Of a stretch of 64,000 nt of DNA, positions 20,823 to 32,259 are shown piece after piece. Each line of letters begins with the position of its first letter. Within the stretch, counting starts at the first letter, position 1. A program made the position numbers and the translations under genes. The notes beneath the pieces are model-generated. The model was not told the origin of the DNA, searched no databases, and was given only the letters and a program-made list of their open reading frames with translations. This DNA is from Brachypodium distachyon (Eukaryota; Streptophyta; Magnoliopsida; Poales; Poaceae), in contig NC_016134.3 of assembly GCF_000005505.3 (NCBI RefSeq), positions 26,487,584-26,551,583 of the forward strand, read 5' to 3'.

Positions 20823-21114
20823 TTGCAGCAACTAGGGTCAATACATTGAATGTATAGGCAAGTTCACCGGGGGTTATAACTGATTCCTATCAAATATATG
20901 CAAATATTGGCTAGTTGGAGTTTAGCCTTTTTGGCGTGGAAGCAATAACATAATTTTATCCTACTACAATTGAATTTTACAGTAAGATAAATCTATTGGA
21001 CATCGGGTAGACACACCGATGCTCCTATTAAAACTAAGGACATTGAGTAGACACATCAATGCTCCTAATCTAAGTTTAAAGCATTCATTTTATTCAGAAG
21101 TTTGTGTAACATCC
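20823..21114 (-). mobile_element. LTR-M piece 4 (3' part of minus gypsy LTR)
   Basis: On the minus strand it matches the solo LTR near 13060-13330 (the 'ATACATTGAATGTAT' palindrome at 20840-20856 and the AT-rich block that follows) and the minus LTR at 34540-34800. About 365 bp of the LTR 3' end are missing on its left side. Confidence 0.65.
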
Positions 21115-22225
21115 CAATTTTTCCAAACTTTGCATCATGCATTTGCACTCATAAGCATCATGCCATTTATGCACTTTGAGCACCTTTAAACCAAGGATTT
21201 AAAATTTAAAACCTTTTATTAAGCCTTTTACCTGTTAATCTTACTTTGCATATTTTTGGAATTTTCCAACCCATGGGGTTTTTGACAATAGAAAGGGGTT
21301 TAATGCAATAAGATAAGCTACCTCATAATTTTTGGAATTTAATTTGGAGTTGAAAAACTATTTTGTTTTTAAATAACATTGCATTAGAGGCAATTATATG
21401 GACAAAAGTATTTTCAAGTATTTTATTTTGAAGGGAATTTAGTCCCAAGGGTTGAATCATATTAGGATATGATTCTACTATTTTTCTAGAATTTATTTGA
21501 GTTGATTTGGAGTTTAAAATCAAAAGTTATAAAGGAAAAACAGAAAAAGAAAAGGAGAAAAGAAAAAGAACAAAAAAAAAAGGAAATGGACCGGCCGGCC
21601 AATTTGGGCCGAACCGGCCCCGTCTCCACGCTCGCCCCCGCGTGCGCGCGTCGACCCTGCCGCAAACCGGCCCCGCCTCGCGACCCTGCCCAACCGCAGC
21701 CCCGCCCAGCCCGCCGCTGCCCGCGAGCACAACGGTCCCTGACAGGTGGGGCCCACTTGTCAGTCATCTTCAAGCTCTGCCCACGAATCCAGCGCACGCC
21801 GCCATTAAGCCTCATCTTCAATTCGCAATTTAGGGCGCCGTCTTAAAGCTCCTCTCGTGTCACTATATAAAGCACCCTCCCCTCTCTTTTCTCCCCTGCA
21901 CCCCATCACTCCACTTGCACCCACGCTGCCACAATTGCTCGTAGGAGCTAGGCGTCCGCGCCGGCCGTCGTTGCTTGCCGCCCTCAAACCGGTGAGTATT
22001 CGACCAAGTGCGTGTCAATTTCCTTCTCCTCTTATTCTTGCGCACATTTTGACACGCCCCGTTCTTTGTTTGATGCCCCGACGCAACCCGAAGCCGTTCA
22101 CCGGAGCTCCGCTGCTGCTGTTCTTCGTTGAGCTAGGCGCCATCCTCATCATCTTCGGAGCAAGCCGACCGCGTCACCCTCACCGCCTCGTCGCGCCGCC
22201 CCTCACGACGTCTTCCCCACGGACG
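21115..22225 (+). mobile_element. 5' part of a gypsy LTR, plus strand
   Basis: Starts TGTAACATCCC like the other LTRs and includes the U3 GC-rich zone and a TATA box (CTATATAAAG near 21863). It stops abruptly at 22225 where minus-strand LTR sequence begins. About 1.1 kb of a 3 kb LTR is present; it abuts and interrupts LTR-M. Confidence 0.7.
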
Positions 22226-22681
22226 TAAAAAATGATTTAAAAACTATATTGGACGATTTATCCACTCTTAAAATAGTTTTAAATCAATTTTTTAGTGATA
22301 ACATTCATAGTTAAGCATTCTGTCATTTGGTCCTATTTCAATTGTCCAAAACTGAAAACGAACTATGCCAAAAGATTCCACATGCCATGAGGATTCCAAA
22401 AAGATGTAGTTCGTCAAATTTGACCAGACGGTTCAATAGTTATGAGCGTTTGAAGTTACGGGGATTTTATGCAATTTTACCATTTAATTCATCCGGGAAC
22501 CATTTTCCATTTTTATTACATGCCACGTGTCGTTCTGTGATTTGCCCATTCTGGTTCGGGGTAAGATTATAACACAACCGTCGGATCTCACTTAAGGTGT
22601 GATGAACGGCCGAGATTGAAGGATACCCCTTCAATCCTAATCTTCTAATCTCGGTCGTTGGCCGAGATCTAACGGCCAAGG
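22226..22681 (-). mobile_element. LTR-M piece 3
   Basis: Its reverse complement contains the conserved LTR block also seen at 375-500 and 11670-11790 (words such as AACTTCAAA, TTTTTGGAATCCT and GAATCTTTTGGCA). It continues on the far side of the Copia element at 30565, and the target duplication CAAGG marks the split. Confidence 0.7.
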
Positions 22682-24006
22682 TGAAGGGGCGCGTAGAGAT
22701 AAACAAAACTTTTCCTACGCGAACTCCCAAGATCTAGGCGAGGTAGAAGGCCACGAGGATTACCACTAGACGCGCAGTTGCGGATTATCGATGCAGCGCC
22801 TTGGTGCAGTGCAGTCCCTCAATCCGATCCAGCCAATCCAATCCCGCGATCGTCGAAGTGCTGAACGTACAACACCTCTGCCGGTATCCACACGTGCGAG
22901 GAGGAGCTCCGGCGGCGGACTGCTAGGTCCGGTGCGACGGTTGGACTGAATAGGGCTAGGGTTCTCAACGCATGAGAGTGGCGAACCGTGCCCCTTAGGC
23001 ATCCCACGCCCCTGCTTATATACCGAGTGGAAGTGGGCTCCAGCACTTGTGGCCCATCCACTCTGCGAGTCCAACTCGCATTGTCATCCCATTTCCGGTT
23101 CGGGTCTAACCCAACCAAATACTTGCTCCTGCTCTTAAGTGTGTGACCCCGCAGGCTCATGGCGACTTGGACACGATTGGAGTCCGACTCTCAATCGATC
23201 AATCGGTAGCGGCTCCTAGCAGAACGTGCCGACTCCTAAGTACCATCGAGTCATGACGACGTATCTTCCAATGTGACATACGTCTTAGTCCCTTTTGCCT
23301 CACGATATACCTTGTCGAACTATAGGTGATTAATCGTCATCCCTTTAATAGTTCAACTCTCTTCTCGATCTGTGATATACGATTCATCCGACTAACTCTT
23401 AGTCGATCGACCCGGTTAACAGTTAACCGAGTCGCGCATGGACATGCTTCCCGAATCATATCACTCGAGAGGGCCCAGAGAATATCTCTTCACTCGGAGG
23501 GGCAAAATCCCATCTTGGTTATCCACATCACACAGCTTGATTCTCAGTCAACCCGAACTCTGCCTTTATAACTGTCCTGTGACGGAACAACGTTTGACAG
23601 AACCTAAGTTGGTGATCCACAACTCGGATTGTGCGGGAACCTCAGGTCTAAGGATTACAATGATTGAGACATGCAAATGACGACCTACTCGTTGCATCTC
23701 AATATGGGTCAGTCCGACTTGCTAAACTCTTTAGCCGAGTCCGTGTAAACTGGAATGACATCACCATGCCCATGACAAGTGGAACCGAGTCATCAGCCAA
23801 CTTTCACATTAGTCTAGGTTATGTGTCCAGCACAACCTCAATGACTAAGGACAATTTAGTATGAACAACATGAATACATAGTTACACAATCAAATCACAT
23901 ATTCAATGATACATATCAGATGTTCAAACAAGGACAACTTAATAATCTTTATGAATACATTGGGAATTACATCGTACATGATTGCCTCTAGGGCATATTC
24001 CCAACA
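22682..24006 (-). repeat. Copia 3' LTR
   Basis: 1325 bp, ending at the AGTGGGAGAC purine tract (24007-24016). It differs from the 5' LTR by about twenty substitutions and an extra segment of about 45 bp near 23190-23235. Confidence 0.95.
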
Positions 24007-24016
24007 GTCTCCCACT
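24007..24016 (-). other. Copia polypurine tract
   Basis: The minus strand reads AGTGGGAGAC immediately before the 3' LTR start TGTTGGG. It primes plus-strand DNA synthesis in LTR elements. Confidence 0.85.
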
Positions 24017-24041
24017 TGCACTAGAGTCAATCATCTCGACA

Positions 24042-25700
24042 TCATATGTCTAGACATCTAATGCCCATACCTCTCATGTGCGCCTCATGCTTAGGCTGTG
24101 GTAGCGCCTTTGTCAACGGATCTGCAATGTTTGCATCCATGTGTACCTTGCATAACTTGATATCACCTTGTTCGACGAACTGACGAATGAGGTGGTAACG
24201 CATGAGTATATGTTTGTTCTTCTGGTGTTGTCTAGGTTCCTTGGCTTGTGCGATAGCACCATTGTTGTCACAATATACGTCCAATGAATTGGACGCGCCC
24301 TGAACCACACCAAGATCAATCAGGAGGTTCCTGATCCAAACGGCTTCCTTTGCTGCCTCCGAGGCAGCAATATACTCAGCCTCTGTTGTAGACGCAGACA
24401 CAGTATCTTGCTTGGAACTCTTCCAGCTCACAGCCCCTCCGTTCATCACGAACACATATCCAGATTGCGAACGAGAATCATCTGAGTCGGTGAGATAACT
24501 TGCATCCGTGTAACCCTTTACACTGAGTTCATCCTCACCTCCATAAACTAGGAACATGTCCTTAGTCCTTCTCAAGTACTTAAGGATGTTTTTAACTGCT
24601 ACTCGGTGGCTTTCGCCAGGGTCAGCCTGGTATCTGCTCGTTGCACTTAGAGCATAGGAAACATCAGGCCTAGTACAAATCATGGCATACATGATGGATC
24701 CGACTGCCGAAGCATACGGGATCGCACTCATCCGATTTCGCTCATCAGTTGTCGAAGGACACTGAGTCTTGCTAAGCTTTACACCATGGGACATCGGTAA
24801 GAAGCCCTTCTTAGACGATTCCATGTTGAATTTCTTCAACACTTTGTCCAAATATGTACTTTGACTCAATCCAATGAGCCGCCTAGATCTATCTCTATAG
24901 ATCCTGATTCCCAGTATGTAAGTTGCCTCACCCAAATATTTCATTGAGAAACTCCTTTCCAATGATTCTTTGGTTTCTTGCAACATCAGGACATCATTTC
25001 CCATCAATAATATGTCGTCCACATATAAGATTAGAAAATTTACTTTGCTCCCACTAAACTTCTTGTACAAACAAGAATCATGATCACTCTTGATGAAGCC
25101 AAACGATTTGACTACCTCATCAAAGCGAATGTTCCAACTCCGAGATGCTTGCTTCAGTCCATAAATGGATTTCTAAAGTTTGCATACCTTGTAAGCGTTA
25201 GCCGGATCGACAAAACCTTCGGGCTGTATCATATACACGTCCTCAGTTAAATTTCCATTGAGGAAAGCCGTCTTGACATCCATCTGCCATATCTCATAGT
25301 CGAAATAGGCTGCTATAGCTAACATGATCCGAACCGACTTAAGCATCGCTACGGGCGAGAAGGTCTCGTCGTAGTCAACTCCTTGAACCTGTCGGAACCC
25401 CTACGCGACAAGCCGTGCTTTATAGACAGAAACATTTCCATCCATGTCAGTTTTCTTCTTAAAGACCCATTTGCTCTCGACGGGTCTTGCACCGTCTAGC
25501 AGATCAACCAAGGTCCAAACTTGATTTTCATCCATGGACTTTAACTCAGATCTCATGGCTCCAAGCCATGACTCAGAATCAGATCCCACCATCGCTTCCG
25601 AATAAGTTGTCGGCTCATCACTGTCTAACAGTAATACTTCACGAGCACTTTGCAATCTAGCAGATCTCCGTGGTCCTGGTGCTGTTACCGGCATAGATAC
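24042..25700 (-). pseudogene. Copia RT and RNase H
   Basis: Reverse transcriptase starts at WLGAMRSELKSM (about 25540). It continues through WVFKKKTDMDG, the catalytic YVDDILL motif near 25015 and YLGEATYILGI. RNase H follows with KGYTDASY, SASTTEAEYIAASEA and the DNNGAI motif, ending at the stop at 24042. Amber codons interrupt it at about 25402 (LVA-stop-GF) and 25174 (CKL-stop-KSIYGLKQ), both where Lys or Gln is usual. The rest of the frame is intact and carries the catalytic Asp residues. It is the C-terminal half of the polyprotein that begins at 27983. Confidence 0.93.
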
Positions 25701-27983
25701 CATGACCGGCTCAGCCTGTAAAACTGTAGCCGACTTGCCTCTAGCAGGTTCCTCCCGAATTTCTTCGAGTTGCACTGTGCTCCCACTGACTCCCCGACTG
25801 AGAAACTCTTTCTCAAGGAAGACACCGTTCCGAGCGACAAACACTTTGCCCTCTTCTCGGTTGTAGAAGTAGTACCCTAAGGTTTCCCTTGGACACCCCA
25901 CGAAAATACACTTACCCGACTTGGCCGTGAGCTTGTCCGACTGAAGTCGCTTGACAAATGCTTCACAGCCCCAAATCTTAAGAAAAGACAAACTCGGCCT
26001 TTTGCCAGTCCACGTCTCATGCGGTGTCTTCTCTACCGATTTCGATGGTACTCTGTTTAGTGTGAACGCTGCAGTTTCTAGACAATATCCCCAAAATGAC
26101 AAAGGTAGATATGTTCGACTCATCATTGATCGTACCATGTCCAACAAGGTCCGATTCCGCCGTTCTGATACACCGTTCCTCTGCGGCATACCCGGTGGAG
26201 TGAGCTGAGGAACTATTCCACAACTCTTTAGATGGTCATCAAACTCATGGCTCATGTACTCGCCTCCACGGTCCGACCGTAGAAACTTTATTTTCTTGCT
26301 GAGTTGATTTTGTACCTCACACTGGAATTCCTTGAATTTCTCAAAGGCTTCCGACTTGTGTTTCATTAAATAGACATATCCATATCTACTCAAACCATCA
26401 GTGAAGGTAATGAAGTACTCATAACCACCTCTGGCTGTCGTGCTCATTGGGCCACATACATCACTATGTATTAGTTCCAACAAGTCGGACGCCCTTTCAC
26501 AACTCCTTGCAAAAGGCGTCTTGGTCATTTTGCCGAGTAGGCATGACTCGCATGTCTCGAATGACTCCAAGTCGAACGAAGTTAAAATTCCATCATCATG
26601 GAGCTTCTTCATGCGCTTCCAACTTATATGAACAAGCCGACAGAGCCAAAAGTAAGTCATATTCAGATCATTTGGTTTTAACCTTTTCACATTTATGTTA
26701 TAGACTGATTCACTATCAAGATTCAAAATAATTAACCCGTCCTGGACGGGTGCAAAGCCGTGAAACATATCTTTCAAATATAAAGAACAACCATTATTCT
26801 TAATATTCGACTCATAACCTTGTCTCATTAAACATGAGGCGGAAATAATGTTTCGACTAAGCACTGGAACATAATAACAATTGTTCAGCTCCATTAAGAA
26901 TCCTGAAGGTAAATGAAGTTGCATCGTGCCGACTTCCAACGCAGCGACTCGCGCCTTGTTGCCGACTCGAATATCAACCTCGCCTCTTGCCATGCTCTTC
27001 GTTCTTACCAGCCCCTGCAACGAGTTGCAGATGTGAATTGCTGATCCGGTATCATATACCCATGAACTTTTAGGTGCATCAGCAAGATAAATGTCTATAA
27101 CATTACAAACAAGCGTACCTGAGTTAGAAGTCCCACTTGCACTCTTGGTTTTGTCAGCCAAAAACTTGCTGCAGTTCCTCTTCCAGTGCCCATCCGTCTT
27201 GCAATAGAAGCAAGTGGATCCAGCTGTAGGAGACGGCTTAGCCCCTGAGGCAGCGCTCGGGACAGAGTCCTGAGTTTTGCCTCCTGACTTAGCCTTCTTC
27301 TTCTTAGTCCAAGAACCCTTCTTGAACTTAGCCTTATTCTGCACCATCAACACTTGACTGGTGCCTTTCTTGAGGTCAGCCTTTGCTGTCTTGAGCATCC
27401 CATGTAGTTCAGTGAGCTTCTTATCCATACCATGCATGTTATAGTTCGAGATGAACGGAGCATATGCACTAGGAAGAGAGTTCAGAACTATATCTGTAGC
27501 GAACTCATCGCTTATGGGAAAACCCAGCCTATCCAAAGACTGCACGTAACCAGTCATCTTGATCACGTGCGGACTCAGTGGATCGCCGTCTTTGAGCTTA
27601 AAGCCAAGCAAAGGTTGAGAGACTTGATACCTCTCGGTCTTTGCCTAAGCCTGGAACATACTTTTGAGGCTTTCGATCATATCGTATGCCTCAACATTCT
27701 CGAACTGCTGCTACAAGTCCGGTTCCATGTGTGCAAGCATAAGACAGCTAATTTCCGTAGACTCATCTCTAGCCTTACGGTAGGCATTCATGACTGCGAC
27801 TGTCGCATCATCATCAGGCTCATCTGGAAGTGGAGTGTCTAGAACACGGTCCTTCTTTTCTTGCTTGAGGACTATCCTCAGATTACGATACCAGTTGGTG
27901 AAATTAGTTCCATTAAGTTTATCTTTCTCTAGGATCGACCTCAACGCAAAAGTGGACAAATGAGGAAGGCTGCTAGGTGCCAT
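25701..27983 (-). pseudogene. Copia gag, protease and integrase
   Basis: ATG at 27983 (MAPSSLPHLS). Gag includes LNGTNFTNWYRNLRIVLKQ and a CCHC zinc knuckle (CFYCKTDGHWKRNC, about 27200). The protease motif is WVYDTGSAIHIC. Integrase shows its zinc-binding region with CESCLLGK, then HSDVCGP, SDRGGEY and NGVSERRNRTLLDM carrying the D, D and E residues. Two amber codons break gag: near 27708 (PDL-stop-QQFE) and 27646 (FQA-stop-AK). Both fit CAG-to-TAG. Without those stops the whole polyprotein would be one frame. Confidence 0.93.
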
Positions 27984-29260
27984 TGATCTACAACAGAAAA
28001 TATGCAAAACACTTAAGACATGTATTCATAAAAGAGCAGGAATATTAAACGCTTTAATACTTATGCTCCCACTAGAACCAACATCTCTCCGATGGTTACT
28101 AAGTGATTCAGGATCCTAAATAAGCAAAACGACTAGTGAGCTTTAGCATCACCGCTAGCCGCCAAGTGATCTAGGTAGGCAACACCTTGCCAATCGCATC
28201 TCATACGACTCCTGTTAGTCGGGTGGCATCACATGCCCCGGCTCCCGACCTACCTCGCCCCGAGCCCCACAACCGTTGTGATGGACTCGTCTAGCTTACC
28301 AAGTGCTTCCGCTGTAAGAGTCCGACTCAAACCCACCTAGTTGGAAAGAATTGGTAGCACCTCAATTTCATGAGCCCACTACCAAGAATGTCCAACTTGT
28401 GATGGTGCAGCACTTGGCGGGGCGACCGACTAGACCTTCTTTGAGAGATTTAAACTACCAACTACTAATAGAGGTAAAACTGAGGCATAACAATAACACA
28501 AATAAAGCAATTATAATGTGAAATGGTATGGCTCTCTTCATGGTGATCTCCATCTCCACAAAGCTTGTAAGTAGACTCGTGCCAACTCTTGTCACGTGCC
28601 ACCTTACTCCATGTTGCCGACTTGTACATCGGATTGCATGTCCTCCAGGTTCTCCAAATAGCTACATTAGCTAGTGAACGGAAATTACATGGAGAATTCG
28701 ACACGCAGGACGTTATACATAAATGACAGCACCTAGGCTCCAGCCGGCTGACAAAAAACGTGACACGCAGATCACGTATGGATTACACACATCACATGCA
28801 CATAAGCCATACCATTCACAACATCCTGCAAAAACAAGTTATGCATAGAAACGATATCTACCGGCGTTGTGAACCTCGCAACGACATCTAAGGCGCTACG
28901 ACAGGGCGAAGCCGGCGGTCCCAGATCCGATCATGGATTTCTTCATCGGATAAAACAATTTTACCCAGATCCGATCTGTGTTCCGATTCGACCAAACTCT
29001 TTGATCTTCGATCACCGCAACTGGATTTACATGTCACAGTATACCCCGATGGCGGAAACCGACCGGTAGGGGTATGTCGTTCCACGACCTTAGCAGTATG
29101 ATCACGGACAACAGATCATCCATCTCCCCGAGTATGATTGATCCAATCAACCTTGTACAAAACCGATCTATCTCATAGACCGACCACCAAAACAACAACT
29201 AGATCCAATCTAATGCCTACTGCATATCACATATGCGCGATCAAGGGCCTAATACCAAAA
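27984..29260. other. Copia untranslated leader
   Basis: 1.3 kb between the primer binding site and the gag ATG. Short frames lack recognisable motifs. A leader of this length is long but seen in grass Copia elements. Confidence 0.6.
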
Positions 29261-29278
29261 GCTACCACTCTGATACCA
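29261..29278 (-). other. Copia primer binding site (initiator Met tRNA)
   Basis: The minus strand reads TGGTATCAGAGTGG directly after the 5' LTR end, complementary to the 3' end of plant initiator-Met tRNA. Confidence 0.9.
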
Positions 29279-29279
29279 C

Positions 29280-30559
29280 TGAAGGGGCGCGTAGAGATAA
29301 ACAAAACTTTTCCTACGTGAACTCCCAAGATCTAGCAGAGGTAGAAGGCCACGAGGATTACCACTAGACGCGCAGTTGCGGATTATCGATGCAGCGCCTT
29401 GGTGCAGTGCAGTCCCTCGATCCGATCCAGCCGATCCAATCCCGCGATCGTCGAAGTGCTGAACGTACAACACCTCTGCCGGTATCCACACGTGCGAGGA
29501 GGAGCTCCGGCGGCGGACTGCTAGGTCCGATGCGACGGTTGGACTGAATAGGGCTAGGGTTCTCAACGCATGAGAGTGGCGAACCGTGCCCCTTAGGCAT
29601 CCCACGCCCCTGCTTATATACCGAGTGGAAGTGGGCTCCAGCACTTGTGGCCCATCCACTCTGCGAGTCCAACTCGCATTGTCATCCCATTTCCGGTTCG
29701 GGTCTAATCCGACCAAATACTTGCTCCTGCTCTTAAGTGTGTGACCCCGCAGGCTCATGGCGACTTGGACACGATTGGAGTCCGACTCTCAAGTACCATC
29801 GAGTCATGACGACGTACCTTCCAATGTGACATATGTCTTAGTCCCTTTTGCCTCACGATATACCTTGTCGAACTATAGGCGATTAATCGTCATCCCTTTA
29901 ATAGTTCAACTCTCATCTCGATCTGTGATATACGATTCATCCGACTAACTCTTAGTCGATCGACCCGGTTAACAGTTAACCGAGTCGCGCATGGCCATGC
30001 TTCCCGAATCATATCACTCGAGAGGGCCCAGAGAATATCTCTTCACTCGGAGGGGCAAAATCCCATCTTGGTTATCCACATCACACAGCTTGATTCTCAG
30101 TCAACCCGAACTCTGCCTTTATAACTGTCCTGTGACGGAACAACGTTTGACAGAACCTAAGTTGGTGATCCACAACTCGGATTGTGCGGGAACCTCAGGT
30201 CTAAGGATTACATTGATTGAGACATGCAAATGACGACCTACTCGTTGCATCTCAATATGGGTCAGTCCGACTTGCTAAACTCTTTAGCCGAGTCCGTGTA
30301 AGCTGGAATGACATCACCATGCCCATGACAAGTGGAACCGAGTCATCAGCCAACTTTCACATTAGTCTAGGTTATGTGTCCAGCACAACCTCAATGACTA
30401 AGGACAATTTAGTATGAACAACATGAATACATAGTTCCACAATCAAATCACATATTCAATGATACATATCAGATGTCCAAACAAGGACAACTTAATAATC
30501 TTTATGAATACATTGGGAATTACATCATACATGATTGCCTGTAGGGCATATTCCCAACA
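29280..30559 (-). repeat. Copia 5' LTR
   Basis: 1280 bp, TGTTGGG to TTCA in element orientation, flanked on the right by target duplication CAAGG. Lacks the 45-bp segment found in the other LTR. Confidence 0.95.
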
Positions 30560-30564
30560 CAAGG

Positions 30565-31075
30565 AGCGTCGGGCTGACCTCCGGTGACCATAGGGTTCCG
30601 GCGGTGGCCTCCGGCGGCGGCGACGTCACGGGCGGGCAGCACGTGGGTGCTCCGGTGGCCTTCGGGATCGAGGAAGACCGGTGGCGAGGGCGGCGCGATG
30701 GGGCGAGGAAGATGACACGGTCGGCGTGACGAGACGAGGACGGCCACGACGCCTAGCTCCTCGGCGGAAGACAGCGGCATCGGCGTGCTCTGGCGAACGA
30801 TGACGGGGAGGCTTCGGTGCACCAAAAGGAATAACTTAAGCGTCAAAAGGTGTGCAAAGACGAGAGGAAGAAGAAGAGCATGGGAGTTTGGACCGAGGCT
30901 CAGCGTGGGGTCGACGGCGGGCGAGTAAAGCTGGCGTCCGGGGCAAACTCCGGCGAGGAACTACTCGGCGTTTGACGCGAGGTGGAGTGAGGGGGTGTGG
31001 TGGAAAACAGAGAAGGCAGTGCCCTCTTTATAGTGACGCGGGAGGGAGGATTTAACAAGCAGGCAGAGCGCCAGC
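30565..31075 (-). mobile_element. LTR-M piece 2 (promoter part)
   Basis: The reverse complement carries a TATA box (CACTATAAAGAGG, about 31024-31036) in the same context as the TATA of the plus LTR at 21863, and an 'AGGAGCTAGGCGTC' word shared with it. It continues to piece 3 across the Copia element. The upstream U3 part is at 57898-58496, across the Tat element. Confidence 0.65.
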
Positions 31076-31101
31076 GCCCAGAGGAGCAGGAAGACGCTCC
31101 C

Positions 31102-32163
31102 ATGGGCGCCGATGACGCCTGCGCCGCGTTCACTCGCGAGCTGCGCCGGGTGACGTGGCCCCGCAAGTTCCGAGCGTCAACGCTCAGGACGTACGACGGG
31201 ACCATGAATCCCAAGGACTTCCTCCTGACCTACACGTTGGGCATGCACACTATCGCTGCCGACGACACGGTTAGGGCCAACTGGTTTCCGATGGTTCTCA
31301 AAGGATCAGCGAGGACTTGGTTGTTCAACCTGCCCGCCGGGTCCATAGCCTCCTAGGCTGACCTACGCGAGCAGTTTGTGAACGTGTTCCAGGGCGGCTA
31401 CAAGCGCCCGGGAACCATGGCAGAACTGCACACGGTAGTGTAGAAACTGGGGGAGACGTTGTAGGACTTCACCAACAGGTTCTACAACCTCTCCTAGTGC
31501 ATCCCAGAGGCGGAAGCGGCCGCCATCATCAACACGTACAACATCAACGTCCGTGACCCGAAGACGCGTGAAAAGCTGAACACGCACCGGATCCGGACTA
31601 CAAGGGATCTCTACGCTCTCGCGCACAAGTGCGCGATGGCCGAGGAAGGGCACTTAGCGCCTGAGCTTGCCGCCAAGGCGGCGGCAAATCCACCCGAGGG
31701 TTCCGGGAAGAAGGGCTCCTGGAAACACGGCGGGAAGCAACTGCTTGCCACAGAACCGGGGGCTCCCTAGAGGCCCACCAAGAAGGCGGCAGCGGCAGGA
31801 GCATCGGGAAGCAAGCCGGCGGTGGCCGCGTGCTGCCCCATCCACACCAACGCCACCCATGACGCGCAAGAGTGCCGCACTCTCCAGACCATCCAGGAGA
31901 AGCGCGAGCAGCGCCCCGAGGAGCGCCGCGCTGTCGGGGCTTGCTTCAACTGTGGGGACATCGAGCACCTCTCCCGAAACTGCCCAAACAACCCCTGCAA
32001 GGGAGCAGGCCGGGGAGCAGCCGGCAGCGACAAGGGAGAACCCGTGGGGGGTCGCGGCCAAGCCCGCGGCGGCAAGGACCGGACTCCCCGGGGACATGAG
32101 AAGCCTCGTGCCGAGCAGCGCGAGGATGACTGTAGCGACGACGCCGACGAGCCTGGTTTCTAG
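31102..32163 (+). pseudogene. Tat gag
   Basis: Gag of the Tat-type gypsy element. The frame shows FRASTLRTYDGTMNPKDFL, WLFNLPAGSI, a long basic linker and a CCHC zinc knuckle (CFNCGDIEHLSRNC, about 31940-31980). In-frame amber codons occur near 31354, 31441, 31462, 31495, 31768 and 32161, mostly where Gln or Trp is expected. The homologous frame starts before this ATG, so the true N-terminus may lie in deleted DNA. Gag would package element RNA in cytoplasmic particles. Confidence 0.85.
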
Positions 32164-32259
32164 GAGCCCCGCGATGTCGCCTGCATCCATGAGGGAGCGT
32201 ACGCTCTCACGTCTCACGCTGCCGTAAAGCGACTTACGTGTGAGGTCTGCGCCCTCCTC

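Larger units (their letters stand above)
22682..30559 (-). mobile_element. Complete Copia LTR retrotransposon
   Basis: Two LTRs (22682-24006 and 29280-30559) begin, in element orientation, TGTTGGGAATATGCCC and end TTCA. Perfect 5-bp target duplications CAAGG are at 22677-22681 and 30560-30564. The primer binding site matches initiator-Met tRNA and a purine tract precedes the 3' LTR. I counted about twenty substitutions between the LTRs plus one indel of about 45 bp, so the insertion is recent. The order gag, protease, integrase, RT, RNase H is Copia-type. The polyprotein has amber stops, so it is defective alone. It sits inside LTR-M. Confidence 0.97.
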
